A DNA stretch of 64,000 bases from Burkholderiaceae bacterium (GTDB lineage Bacteria; Pseudomonadota; Gammaproteobacteria; Burkholderiales; Burkholderiaceae_C), in contig JADMJJ010000018.1 in the NCBI GenBank assembly GCA_018780645.1, positions 1-64,000 of the forward strand, given 5' to 3'. Position 1 is the stretch's first letter. Each line of letters opens with the position of its first letter. The notes under the pieces are model-generated. The model was not told the origin of the DNA. It saw only the letters and a program-made list of their open reading frames with translations, and ran no database searches. Of the stretch, positions 26,378-34,502 are shown in pieces. The translations under genes were made by a program, and so were the position numbers.

Positions 26378-28602
26378 GCCGAGACCACCGTTTTGCCGAC
26401 TCTGTGCGCCAGGTGGTGAAAGAAGGCCGCGACATGCTGGATCGGCTCTAAATTGCCGAAGAAGCGCGGCTTGTTGGCCTTGATCGTTGCCCTGACTTGT
26501 TGGCGCAATAGGGGGTCATGGGCCAAGGATACCGCTCGCGCAGCATAGTCTTCGGGACGCGCGACCACGCACTCGGGCACCCCGAGCAGGTGGCAGAAAG
26601 CGAAGCCTGCGCGGCCCCGCAAGTAGGGTGTCGGCCAGGTCACAATTGGAGTGTCAACCGCAAACGTCGCAATCGCTGTGGAGCCGATCCCAAAGTGAAA
26701 CGTGTCGAGCACGACATCGGCCAGGGCATTCACCGCGATGAAGTCAGCATAGTTGTGCAGCCAGGGCAAGAACAGGACTCGCGACCTCAGATTGCTCGGG
26801 ATACTGTGCTCAAAACGCGCCTGCAGCCGGTCCTGCCAGCGTGCGTGGGCATGCTCGAAAAAAACCACATGCCCATCGGGGTCCAACTCAAGAATCCGCG
26901 ACACGGCTGCATCGAAGTCCGGATGAATCTTCTGCAGCATCATCGGGCAGACGTAAAGGGCCCCTGTCTCTGGAAATCCCAATGCGGACCGATCTTTCAA
27001 GGTCGTGGGCACCAAAGGATGGGTATAGACGACCGGCAGACCGACTAGCCGGACCAAGGTCTCGCTGTAGTGCGACTGCGCATCCTCGACCTCGCATTGA
27101 ACGCTGGATATAAAGTAGTCCAACGTGGACTGGCCAGTGGTCACCGGATGACCGCCCATCACGCACTGGAAGTGCGCCAGGCGCGCAAATGATAGGAAGT
27201 AGCTAAGCTCCTCCATGCCAATGTCTTGATACACCAGAATGTCCAAAGCCTGCGCCTCAATGTCAGCTCTGGCTGCCCGATAGGTACTGCCCACCAAGAC
27301 AAACCGGCCGCCAAAGCTCGCATAGGGGTTCGGCCCGGCGCCCGCAGCTGGGTCATTGGTCGAGAGCAGCACCACCTCGAAACGCTCGTCGCCCGCTAGG
27401 CAGGCAAGCAGTTCGCCATAGCAGCGAGAGACCGAGTGATCATGGGTTTTGGTGGAGAAAAAGCCCAGTCGCACCTTGCCGCCACGGCCAGCCGGCTGCT
27501 CCAGATGTGCGGAACGATGCGCAAGCTCCGGGCAGATATGCCGGTACAAACTGGCCAGCTTGCGCATCAGCGGCAGGTCGTCCATACCTTGAAAGGCCAG
27601 CTTGAAGATACTGCTGCAGTAAAGCGCAGCGGAAGGAATCACCTCCCGCGACGGCGGATCCTCCCGCAGCATCGCGTCGATGTGGGCCTCGAAGGCTGCC
27701 CGGCACTGCAGCATCTGCTCGCGTGATTCGTAGACAAAGGGCAACATCAGATCGCGACGGATGCGCCGTTCGATAGACGGCTCGCAGCGGTTGGCTTGAT
27801 CAAAGCACTCCCTTGCTTCGGACATACAACTCTGTTGCAGCAGCGCCTCGCCGAGGTTCTCCCAAGCTTGGGGGTTCTGCGGTTCAACCTCGATGGCCTT
27901 CCGATAGGTCTCCAGGGCCGCGTCCAGATCGCCTCGCGCCCACAGGACGTTCCCAAGATTTGCCATCGCAAGGCCATAAGCAGAATCGACGACCAAGGCT
28001 TGGCGAAGCTGGCCTTCGGCTCCCACCAGATCACCCAACATCTGCAGGCAATAGCCTATGCCATTCAGCGCCACAGCACTGCTGGCATTCAGCAAAAAGG
28101 CTTGGCGATAAGAAGCGAGCGCTTCATCCCACCGGCGCAGCGAAGCCAGGCTGGCCCCGAGGTTGCAATGCAGCAATGCCGCCTGCGGCTGGCCTGCCAG
28201 TGCCGTGCGATAGCTGTCCGCCGCATCGGCATGACGTCCAAGTGCCTGCAAGACGAGGCCTCGGCTTGAATGCATGGAGAAGTTGGCGTCGATCGACAGC
28301 GCGAGGTCAATCTGATCAAGCGCCTCAGGCAATCGACCAAGCCCCTGATAGATCAGACCCTGCAGATGCAAGGCGTCGGCCTGCTTGGGATGTGAGCGCA
28401 GGACTTGCGCGCAAAGACTGGCGGCTTCGTCGAAGCGCCTGGCCTGGAAAAGCGCGAATCCGTCCATCAACTGCTTGCCGGCTTGCGCGGCAAGGGGTGC
28501 CGGCTTGGCCGTCCTGGCCTCGCCCAACTGGCAGCAATGTTTGTACTTCTTGCCGCTGCCACAGGGGCAAACTTCGTTGCGCCCAACTTTCTGTGCAGTC
28601 AA
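26374..28602 (-). CDS. SEC-C motif, TPR repeats and OGT-like (GT41/SPINDLY-type) transferase in one protein
   Basis: This 742-residue protein has three parts. Residues 1-30 hold a SEC-C zinc motif (EVCPCGSGKKYKHCC). Residues of about 40-290 are TPR repeats, for example ADALHLQGLIYQGLGRLPEA and AMANLGNVLWARGDLDAALE. The rest resembles the C-terminal half of bacterial O-GlcNAc-transferase-like proteins (GT41): KVRLGFFSTKTHDHSV, ILVYQDIGMEELSYFLSFAR, PMMLQKIHPDFDAAVSRILE, LPWLHNYADFIAVNALADVV and DTFHFGIGSTAI. It probably moves a sugar to a protein or a lipid-linked acceptor in the cytoplasm. The only nearby in-frame start is TTG at 28602, with a poor ribosome binding site. It is the first gene of the operon. 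Confidence 0.82.
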   Translation of the reverse strand: MTAQKVGRNEVCPCGSGKKYKHCCQLGEARTAKPAPLAAQAGKQLMDGFALFQARRFDEAASLCAQVLRSHPKQADALHLQGLIYQGLGRLPEALDQIDLALSIDANFSMHSSRGLVLQALGRHADAADSYRTALAGQPQAALLHCNLGASLASLRRWDEALASYRQAFLLNASSAVALNGIGYCLQMLGDLVGAEGQLRQALVVDSAYGLAMANLGNVLWARGDLDAALETYRKAIEVEPQNPQAWENLGEALLQQSCMSEARECFDQANRCEPSIERRIRRDLMLPFVYESREQMLQCRAAFEAHIDAMLREDPPSREVIPSAALYCSSIFKLAFQGMDDLPLMRKLASLYRHICPELAHRSAHLEQPAGRGGKVRLGFFSTKTHDHSVSRCYGELLACLAGDERFEVVLLSTNDPAAGAGPNPYASFGGRFVLVGSTYRAARADIEAQALDILVYQDIGMEELSYFLSFARLAHFQCVMGGHPVTTGQSTLDYFISSVQCEVEDAQSHYSETLVRLVGLPVVYTHPLVPTTLKDRSALGFPETGALYVCPMMLQKIHPDFDAAVSRILELDPDGHVVFFEHAHARWQDRLQARFEHSIPSNLRSRVLFLPWLHNYADFIAVNALADVVLDTFHFGIGSTAIATFAVDTPIVTWPTPYLRGRAGFAFCHLLGVPECVVARPEDYAARAVSLAHDPLLRQQVRATIKANKPRFFGNLEPIQHVAAFFHHLAHRVGKTVVSA

Positions 28603-28700
28603 ATCATCACCAAACCGGTTCGAGTCACGGAGAAAAGCCCGACTCAGGCTGCCTCGGAGGAGCCGATGGCTGGACCGAATTATGACTTCTCCCGGTCTGG

Positions 28701-28794
28701 TTGATGGGGAGCCTTTGGATTCGGCCGAGGGTTGGCTACCTGTCTGGACGCCACGAAGCAGTCTTGCTTGACGCTGTGTTCGTCGGCTGAACTT
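28701..28794 (-). repeat. Decayed second copy of the DUF4148 gene leader
   Basis: This stretch aligns with 30020-30113, the 5' leader of the DUF4148 gene, at roughly four of five positions by eye. The best block is CTGTCTGGACGCC. The minus-strand purine-rich binding site (AAAGG) is kept, but the start codon position reads AAC and not ATG, and no DUF4148 coding sequence follows. It lies about 100 bases upstream of the SEC-C/TPR gene and could lend it a promoter, or be only a remnant. Confidence 0.6.
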
Positions 28795-28833
28795 CTGTTC
28801 CCTGCCCTGCGCCTGGAAGCCTGACCCAAAAAC

Positions 28834-29081
28834 TCAGGCGCTGACCACCAGCCCCGGCAACTGCAAGGTCACGCGCAGCCCCTGCCCGGGCTGGCTGTCC
28901 AGCGCCAGACTGCCGGACAAGCGCTGCACCAGCGTGTAGGCGATGTGCAGCCCAGCCCGCTGCCGCCCGAGCCGAGGCGGGTGGTGTAGAAGGGCTCCAG
29001 CATATGGGCGCGCGCATCGGCCGCGACACACACGCCGTTGTCCTCGAACACATAGTGCAGGCCATCATCTGTGAGGGCACC
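28834..29081 (-). pseudogene. Histidine kinase C-terminal remnant, frameshifted
   Basis: In one frame the minus strand reads LHYVFEDNGV (G1 box) and HMLEPFYTTRLGSGGSGLG (F box and start of the G2 box). It continues one frame over as GLHIAYTLVQRLSGSLALDS and ends LQLPGLVVSA before a stop at 28834. One base is missing near 28950. The phosphoacceptor domain and N box are absent, so this is a broken 3' fragment of a kinase ATPase domain. It abuts the start of the response regulator remnant on the other strand. Confidence 0.72.
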
Positions 29082-29530
29082 GTGAGCGACGACGATCTCC
29101 TGCGTTTTTCCGACGAAGATCCGAAGGCTCAGCCGGACGCCCGTGCCCTGGATGGTGCTGGTCGTTGACGACGAACCCGGCGTCCATGAGGTGAGCGCCC
29201 TGGTGCTGGCCGAGCTGGCCTTGGATGGTCGTGGCGTGAGCCTGCTCGATGCCCAGACCGCCCGCCAGGCCGACACGCTGCTGCTGCAGCGCGACGACAT
29301 CGCGGTGGTCTTGCTGGACATGGTGATGGAGACCGAGACTGCGGGCCTGGACCTGGTGACCCGCATACGCCGTGAGTCGCGCAGCCCGCGGGCGCGCATC
29401 GTGATCCGCACCGGCCAGGCCGGCACGCTGTCCGAGCATGAGGTGGTGCGTCGGCATCACGTGAACGGGCACTGCCAGAAAACCGATCTGACCGACCGCA
29501 TCCTGAACAGGGTCTGCCTGCTGGCACCGC
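29082..29530 (+). pseudogene. Response regulator (DUF3369-type) N-terminal remnant, frameshifted
   Basis: A GTG at 29082 opens a frame reading VSDDDLLRFSDEDPKAQPD. The receiver domain then continues one frame over: MVLVVDDEPGVHEVSALVLA, VVLLDMVMETETAGLDLV (phospho-acceptor Asp) and RIVIRTGQAG. The shift is near 29140. After about 29460 the match decays (RRHHVNGHCQKTDLT), and no output domain follows. The style matches receiver domains of DUF3369 regulators. It looks like a truncated and inactive gene. Confidence 0.7.
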
Positions 29531-29619
29531 CACTGCAGTGCATGCATCCATTGAAGTACAAGACGCGGCCCCGGTGGTCGGCCGTTTTCGTTAGGCCAAG
29601 TGAGCGCACTCAAAGGCAG

Positions 29620-29647
29620 CAAGAGCACCCCAACCGGGGTGCTCTTG
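29620..29647 (-). terminator. Hairpin terminator after the DUF4148 gene
   Basis: A perfect 12-base inverted repeat (CAAGAGCACCCC and GGGGTGCTCTTG) with an AACC loop lies 20 bases past the DUF4148 stop. On the minus strand it is followed by CTGCCTTT, a weak T tract. Confidence 0.7.
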
Positions 29648-29667
29648 GCACGGGGTGCGGCTTGGGC

Positions 29668-30021
29668 TTACTGAGCCGGGCGGCTCTTGCCCGCCACTAC
29701 CGGGTCGGCCTTGGCCGGCTTCAGCTTGGCCAGGTAGCCGGCATCGGCGCCGTCGGCCTGCAGGGCGGCCAGCTCGCCGTTGCCCTGGGCGCGCTTCAGC
29801 TCGGCCAGCACTTGGGCGCGGGTCTTGGAAACGGCCACCAGGGCGCCGCCGGTGAACTCAGCGGTGTTCTCGCTGTTCATCGCCACCAGTTCGCCACTGG
29901 CGCGGGCACGCACCAGTTCGGCGACGACCTGGTCACGGGTCAATTGGGTGCTGGTCGGCGCGTCGGCCATGGCAACGGTGGCGGCCAACAGGGCGGCGGC
30001 GAAAACGGTCAGGTTCTTCAT
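29668..30021 (-). CDS. DUF4148 domain-containing exported protein
   Basis: This 117-residue protein starts MKNLTVFAAALLAATVAMAD, a Sec signal peptide with an AMA/DA-type cleavage site near residue 19. The mature part holds two copies of one motif, LTRDQVVAELVRARASGEL and TRAQVLAELKRAQGNGEL, separated by about 35 residues. This fits the DUF4148 family, which is common and often multicopy in Burkholderiales. Its role in the periplasm is not known. The ATG has AAAGGA 9 bases upstream. It is a single-gene unit with a long leader and its own terminator. Confidence 0.88.
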   Translation of the reverse strand: MKNLTVFAAALLAATVAMADAPTSTQLTRDQVVAELVRARASGELVAMNSENTAEFTGGALVAVSKTRAQVLAELKRAQGNGELAALQADGADAGYLAKLKPAKADPVVAGKSRPAQ

Positions 30022-30113
30022 GATGGTGTCCTTTGAATACAGCCTTGGGTTGGGTATCTGTCTGGACGCCGCGAAGCTGTTTTGCTTGTCGCCGTGTCCA
30101 TGGGCTGAACTCT
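30020..30113 (-). promoter_or_regulatory. Leader of the DUF4148 gene, duplicated at 28701-28794
   Basis: The 90 bases upstream of the DUF4148 start contain the block repeated 1318 bases to the left. The kept part lies between the likely promoter and the ribosome binding site, so it may be an untranslated leader with a regulatory function. No clear -35/-10 pair was found here. Confidence 0.45.
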
Positions 30114-30193
30114 AGGGATTCCACCTAGTTTGAAAAACCAGGCAATTAGCAAGTGACCGTTTCGAAAATGAGAAGAATCGATTCCCGGCGCCG

Positions 30194-30982
30194 TCAGCTA
30201 TGCTTGAAATCCGGCTTGCGCTTGTTGATGAAGGCATCCATGCCCTCGCGCTGATCGTCGCTGCCGAACAGCGCGTGGAAGTAGCGGCGCTCGACATTGA
30301 CGCCGTCGATCAGCGGGCCCTGATAGGCCAGATTGACCAGTTCCTTGATCAGCATCGCCGAGGGGCCACTGAAGCTGTTGATGGTCTCGGCGGCGGCCAG
30401 GGCCTCGGTCAGCAATTGATCGGCGGCGACCACGCGCGACACCAGGCCGCCGCGTTCTGCCTCTGCAGCGTCCATCATCCGCGCCGTCAAGAGCATGTCC
30501 ATCGCCTTGCTCTTGCCGACTGCTCGCGGCAGTCGCTGGGTGCCGCCGGCGCCGGGGATGATGCCCAGCTTGATCTCGGGCTGGCCGAACTTGGCGGTGT
30601 CGGCGGCGATGATGAAGTCGCACATCATCGCCAGCTCGCAGCCGCCGCCCAGCGCGAAGCCGGCCACTGCTGCAATCACCGGCTTGCGCACCCGCAAAAT
30701 GGTTTCCCAGTTCTTCGAGATCAGCCCGCTCTTGAAGGCGCTCATGAAGTTGTGCGGCGCCATCGTCGGGATGTCGGCGCCGGCGGCAAAGGCCCGCTCG
30801 GAGCCGGTCAGCACGATGCAGCCGATGCCGTCATCGGCGTCAAAGGCCAGCAGGGCCTGACCCAGCTCGTCCATCAGCTGGTCGTTCAGCGCATTCAGCT
30901 GCTTGGGGCGATTCAGCGTGATCAGGCCGGTCTTGCGGGCGCCATCGCCGCGCACGTCGGTGAGGATGCATTCATAGGTCAT
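30194..30982 (-). CDS. Enoyl-CoA hydratase (crotonase family)
   Basis: This 262-residue crotonase hydrates trans-2-enoyl-CoA in fatty acid oxidation. Typical segments are [20 protein letters not shown], the oxyanion-hole region [30 protein letters not shown] with the first catalytic Glu, and [18 protein letters not shown] with the second Glu region. Its length is that of the short-chain mitochondrial/EchA type. The ATG at 30982 has AGGAG about 8 bases upstream. The paa operon or other beta-oxidation genes are not adjacent. Confidence 0.92.
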   Translation of the reverse strand: MTYECILTDVRGDGARKTGLITLNRPKQLNALNDQLMDELGQALLAFDADDGIGCIVLTGSERAFAAGADIPTMAPHNFMSAFKSGLISKNWETILRVRKPVIAAVAGFALGGGCELAMMCDFIIAADTAKFGQPEIKLGIIPGAGGTQRLPRAVGKSKAMDMLLTARMMDAAEAERGGLVSRVVAADQLLTEALAAAETINSFSGPSAMLIKELVNLAYQGPLIDGVNVERRYFHALFGSDDQREGMDAFINKRKPDFKHS

Positions 30983-31026
30983 TGCGAACTCCTGGGTTTT
31001 GATTGTTGCAACTATAGGTGCAGAGG

Positions 31027-32112
31027 CTATGGCGTCGGCGCGGCCTGCTGCGGCGGCGCCTTCAGCATCAGGTCGATGAAGGTGTTGGCATCCTGGTGGA
31101 TGCGCAGCCGCACCGGCAGGTATTGCAGGCGCGGTGCGATCCACACCTCGGCGGTGAGGTCGCCGCCACCGGCCTCGCGTTGAGGCTTCAGGTGCCAGGT
31201 CTGAAGCGGTCCCATCGGGGTCTGTAGCGTCTCGTCGCCTATCACCTCGTAGCGCCAGCGATAGAGCTTGCGCGGCAGGGCCAGCGGCATGTCGACCACA
31301 CGGCCCGGCTCGAACTGCTCACGCTGCGTGAGGAACAACCAGGTCAGCTGCACGAACTGGCTGGCCGTATCCTGCACGCCCGGCTCGGCTGGCTCATGCC
31401 TGCCATTGGCCAGCACCACGTCGGCCCCCTGGAAAAACACGCTGACCCGCCGTCGGTCACGGAACAGTATCTTGGTGTCTTCGTCATAGCGCAGCGGCCT
31501 CAGGCCCTGGGGCGTCAGCTCGCCGTCGCTGGTCATGCGGCGCGAAATCAGCGGCGCGAACGAGGGGCCCACGGCCACGTCCAGATTGATCTGGTAACGC
31601 TCGCCCTGGCGTATCCATTCGACCTGCGCATTGCCATTGACCTCGCCACGGTAGTTGCCGGTCAGCACATAGCTGAGCCTGGTGCTGGCCGGCCATTCGA
31701 AGGGCTCGACCGCTGCCACCGCGCTGGCCGCCGGCTCGATCGGCACGGGGGGCGCTTCGATGACAGGCTCCGCAGCGGCCGCGACCACCGGCGGCGGTCC
31801 TTCGGGCACCGGTTCTGGTATGACCTCGGGCGCCGAAGCCGGCACAGCCGGCACCTCGGGCACCCTCGGCTTGGGCTTGGGCTTGGGCACGGCCCTCGGC
31901 GGTGGTGCCGGTGGCTCGGCCTGCGCAAGTTCGCGCACATAGGCCACCTGCAGGCGCTTGGGCATCTCGGCCGCGGTCTCCCAGTCCAGGCGCATTTCGT
32001 CCAGCGCCACGGCCAGCCACAGATGCAGGGCCAGCACGACCAGCGCCCAGAGAGCGAATCCCCAGCGGCGGCCTGCCGTGCGCAGCGCGGCCTGTTTCAG
32101 CCAGTCAGCCAT
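31027..32112 (-). CDS. DUF3108 domain-containing protein with TonB-like N-terminus
   Basis: This 361-residue protein has one N-terminal membrane helix ([19 protein letters not shown]). A proline-rich spacer from about residue 65 to 125 ([20 protein letters not shown]) and a periplasmic DUF3108 domain follow. The domain includes [32 protein letters not shown]-like strands and a C-terminal [20 protein letters not shown]. The layout of helix, Pro-rich arm and folded domain recalls TonB. Members are thought to work at the outer envelope, without firm evidence. It overlaps the upstream M61 peptidase gene by 16 bases. Confidence 0.85.
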   Translation of the reverse strand: MADWLKQAALRTAGRRWGFALWALVVLALHLWLAVALDEMRLDWETAAEMPKRLQVAYVRELAQAEPPAPPPRAVPKPKPKPRVPEVPAVPASAPEVIPEPVPEGPPPVVAAAAEPVIEAPPVPIEPAASAVAAVEPFEWPASTRLSYVLTGNYRGEVNGNAQVEWIRQGERYQINLDVAVGPSFAPLISRRMTSDGELTPQGLRPLRYDEDTKILFRDRRRVSVFFQGADVVLANGRHEPAEPGVQDTASQFVQLTWLFLTQREQFEPGRVVDMPLALPRKLYRWRYEVIGDETLQTPMGPLQTWHLKPQREAGGGDLTAEVWIAPRLQYLPVRLRIHQDANTFIDLMLKAPPQQAAPTP

Positions 32113-33866
32113 GCTCGGCGCAGGCCGATCGCGCGGGCGTTGGCCTTTTCGGCCGGACTGAGTTTGATGGGCACGGCGCAGGCCTCAGCCGGCAACTTCA
32201 ACGTCAAGGTCAGCACCCGCTGATCGCGCGAGACCAGCAACTCCAGGCGATCGGGCCTGGCCGCATCGACGGTCAGCAGCGCATCGTCCAGGCGCCGCAG
32301 CCGCCAGCCATTGCAGGCCAGCAGTTCGTCGCCGGCCGACAGGCCCGCCGCCTGCGCGGCCGAGCCGCTCAGCACATGGGTGGCGCGCACACCCGTCAGA
32401 GCCGATTCACTGACCCGCAGGCCCAGGCGCTGACTCAGCGTGGGCTTGCAACCCGAGCCCCAGCGCACCCCGACCCGCTCCAGCAGCGCAGGTAGCGGAA
32501 GGTCGTCGGTGCCATGTATCCAGGCCTGCAACTCGGCGGCCATCGAACGGCCGGCCACCTGCTCGACCAGCTCGACCACATCCCGCTCGGCAATCGGACC
32601 GCCGCCGCTGCGCGCCCACAGGCCACGCATCACGTCGTCCAGACTGCCCAACGACCGATCCTCAGTGCGCAGACTCAGGTCCAGCGCCATCGCCAGCATC
32701 GCGCCCTTGGTGTAGTAGCTAATGGTCGAGTTGGGCGTGTTCTCGTCCTGGCGGTAGTATTTGGTCCAGGCATCGAAGCTGGACTGGGCCACGCTCTGCA
32801 CCTTGCGGCCCGGCGAGTCGAGCACGCCGGTCACGGTGCGCGAGATCAGCTCCAGGTACCGGCGCTCGTCGATCAGGCCCTGGCGCACCAGGAACAGGTC
32901 GTCGTAGTAGGAGGTGAAGCCCTCGAACAACCACAGCAGTTCGGTGTAGTTCTCACGCGAGTAGTCGAACGCTCTGAAGGCATCGGGCCGCAGCCTCTTG
33001 ACGTTCCAGGTATGGAAGTACTCGTGGCTGATCAGGCCCAGCAGCTTGACATAGGCGTCGCTGGTCTCGGCCTGGCCCAGCCGTGGCAGATCGCGGCGAT
33101 TGGCAATCAGCGCCGTGCTGGCGCGATGCTCCAGGCCGCCATAGCCATCTTCCACCGCGTTGAGCATGAAGACATAGCGCTCGAACGGCGCTCGGACCTT
33201 GCCTCGCTTGCTTGTACCGTGCCAGAACGCGATCTCGGCCTCGCAGATCTTCTTGGTGTCGGCCAACAGCCGCTCGCCGTCAAAGCTGGGCAAGGCGCCG
33301 GCGATGACGAATTGGTGCGCCACGCCTGAGGCGACAAATTCGCCGCGCCAGAATCGGCCCAGCTCGAACGGGTGATCCGCCAGCTCGTCGTAGTCGGCCG
33401 CCTCATAGCGGCCCTGGCCGCGGGCGTCCACCTTCGTTGGCGCCATGCCGGTGGCGACCTGCCAGCCGGCGGGCAGGCGTGCGATCTCAATTGCATGGGG
33501 CTCGTTCTCGCGGCCTTCGACCCTCAGGCAAAGGCCGGTGCCATTGAAGAAGCCACGCTGGGCGTCCAGAAAGGCCGTGCGCACCGAGTTGTCGAAGGCA
33601 TAGACCAGATAGCTGACGACCAGCGCCGCCTTGCCCGAGCAGGCCGCGCGCCAAGTGGTCTTGTCGGTCTGCATCAGCGGCACCTCGAGCCCGCCCTGCA
33701 TGGCCTGCAGGCCGCTGAGGTGGCGGGCGAACTCGCGCACCAGATAGCTGCCCGGTATCCAGACCGGCAGGCTTAAATGCTGATCGGCGGCAGGCGCGGG
33801 CAGGGTCAGCGTGACGCGGAATTGGTGGGCGTGGAGGTCGGCAATCGCGACGCGATAGGTGATCAT
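32097..33866 (-). CDS. M61 family glycyl aminopeptidase-like metalloprotease with PDZ domain
   Basis: This 589-residue protein has the N-terminal peptidase M61 domain and the zinc motif LISHEYFHTWNVKRLRPDAF (HExxH near residue 285), with a downstream Glu in LLWLFEGFTSYYDDL. A C-terminal PDZ domain is seen in THVLSGSAAQAAGLSAGDEL. There is no obvious signal peptide. Members remove N-terminal glycine or alanine in known cases. The ATG at 33866 (MITYRV) is the usual family start. Confidence 0.92.
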   Translation of the reverse strand: MITYRVAIADLHAHQFRVTLTLPAPAADQHLSLPVWIPGSYLVREFARHLSGLQAMQGGLEVPLMQTDKTTWRAACSGKAALVVSYLVYAFDNSVRTAFLDAQRGFFNGTGLCLRVEGRENEPHAIEIARLPAGWQVATGMAPTKVDARGQGRYEAADYDELADHPFELGRFWRGEFVASGVAHQFVIAGALPSFDGERLLADTKKICEAEIAFWHGTSKRGKVRAPFERYVFMLNAVEDGYGGLEHRASTALIANRRDLPRLGQAETSDAYVKLLGLISHEYFHTWNVKRLRPDAFRAFDYSRENYTELLWLFEGFTSYYDDLFLVRQGLIDERRYLELISRTVTGVLDSPGRKVQSVAQSSFDAWTKYYRQDENTPNSTISYYTKGAMLAMALDLSLRTEDRSLGSLDDVMRGLWARSGGGPIAERDVVELVEQVAGRSMAAELQAWIHGTDDLPLPALLERVGVRWGSGCKPTLSQRLGLRVSESALTGVRATHVLSGSAAQAAGLSAGDELLACNGWRLRRLDDALLTVDAARPDRLELLVSRDQRVLTLTLKLPAEACAVPIKLSPAEKANARAIGLRRAWLTG

Positions 33867-33895
33867 CGGCAGCAGGTGTTGTTGTTTTTGGAGAT

Positions 33896-34393
33896 TCAGC
33901 TGCCGGCGGCGGCGATGAAACAGCTCAGCGCAGCCACAGTACTGAGCCTGAAGCGCAGGGTCAGCCAGGCGGCGGCACCTTGGGCGGGGTAGAGGCGCCG
34001 GTCCACCAGATAGCACAGGACCAGCATCACGCCATGCAGCACCAGGCCTGCATAGGCCGGCATCACCACCGCCACCCAGGCGGCCAGCGACGGCACCACA
34101 CCCCAGACGAAAGGCACAGGCGACGGCACTTTCTGACGGAAGGCCAGGCCCCAGTGGATGCCACCCAGGAAGGAGATCACCAGCGCCGCGTAGGCCGACA
34201 GGGCCAGGCAGACAAAGGCATGGGCCTCCAGGTTGCGGTCTCCGATCAGCCACACCAGGGTCGTGCCCAGCAAAAAGGGCAGCAGGCCGGCATAGGCCAG
34301 GCGCATCGCCACCGGGTTGCTGGCCGGCGAGCTGGCGGGGGCCGATCTGGCGCTCGACTTGTCGATATCCCCGTTGGGGGCCGCTTGCATCAC
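33896..34393 (-). CDS. DUF3429 inner membrane protein
   Basis: This 165-residue protein has a polar, low-complexity N-terminus of about 28 residues followed by five likely membrane helices. The segment FLGGIHWGLAF is the most conserved in the DUF3429 family. A second typical element is LVLCYLVDRRLYPAQG. The role is unknown. Two adjacent ATG codons (34393 and 34390) can serve as start. It stands alone between the M61 gene and dsbC. Confidence 0.85.
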   Translation of the reverse strand: MMQAAPNGDIDKSSARSAPASSPASNPVAMRLAYAGLLPFLLGTTLVWLIGDRNLEAHAFVCLALSAYAALVISFLGGIHWGLAFRQKVPSPVPFVWGVVPSLAAWVAVVMPAYAGLVLHGVMLVLCYLVDRRLYPAQGAAAWLTLRFRLSTVAALSCFIAAAGS

Positions 34394-34502
34394 TGAACAC
34401 TCCGATCAAGGACATTACTCTGAACCGCCGAACTCGGACCGGCGGGCCAGATTGTCTCTTACCGGACCGTCGGCGGGTGCGCCGAAGCCAATGAACGGGC
34501 GA

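Noticed and set aside
29143-30036. Long open plus-strand frame of 297 codons
   Set aside because: Only its first 130 codons resemble a receiver domain. The rest is antisense to the DUF4148 gene and its terminator, so the length is a GC-rich artefact.
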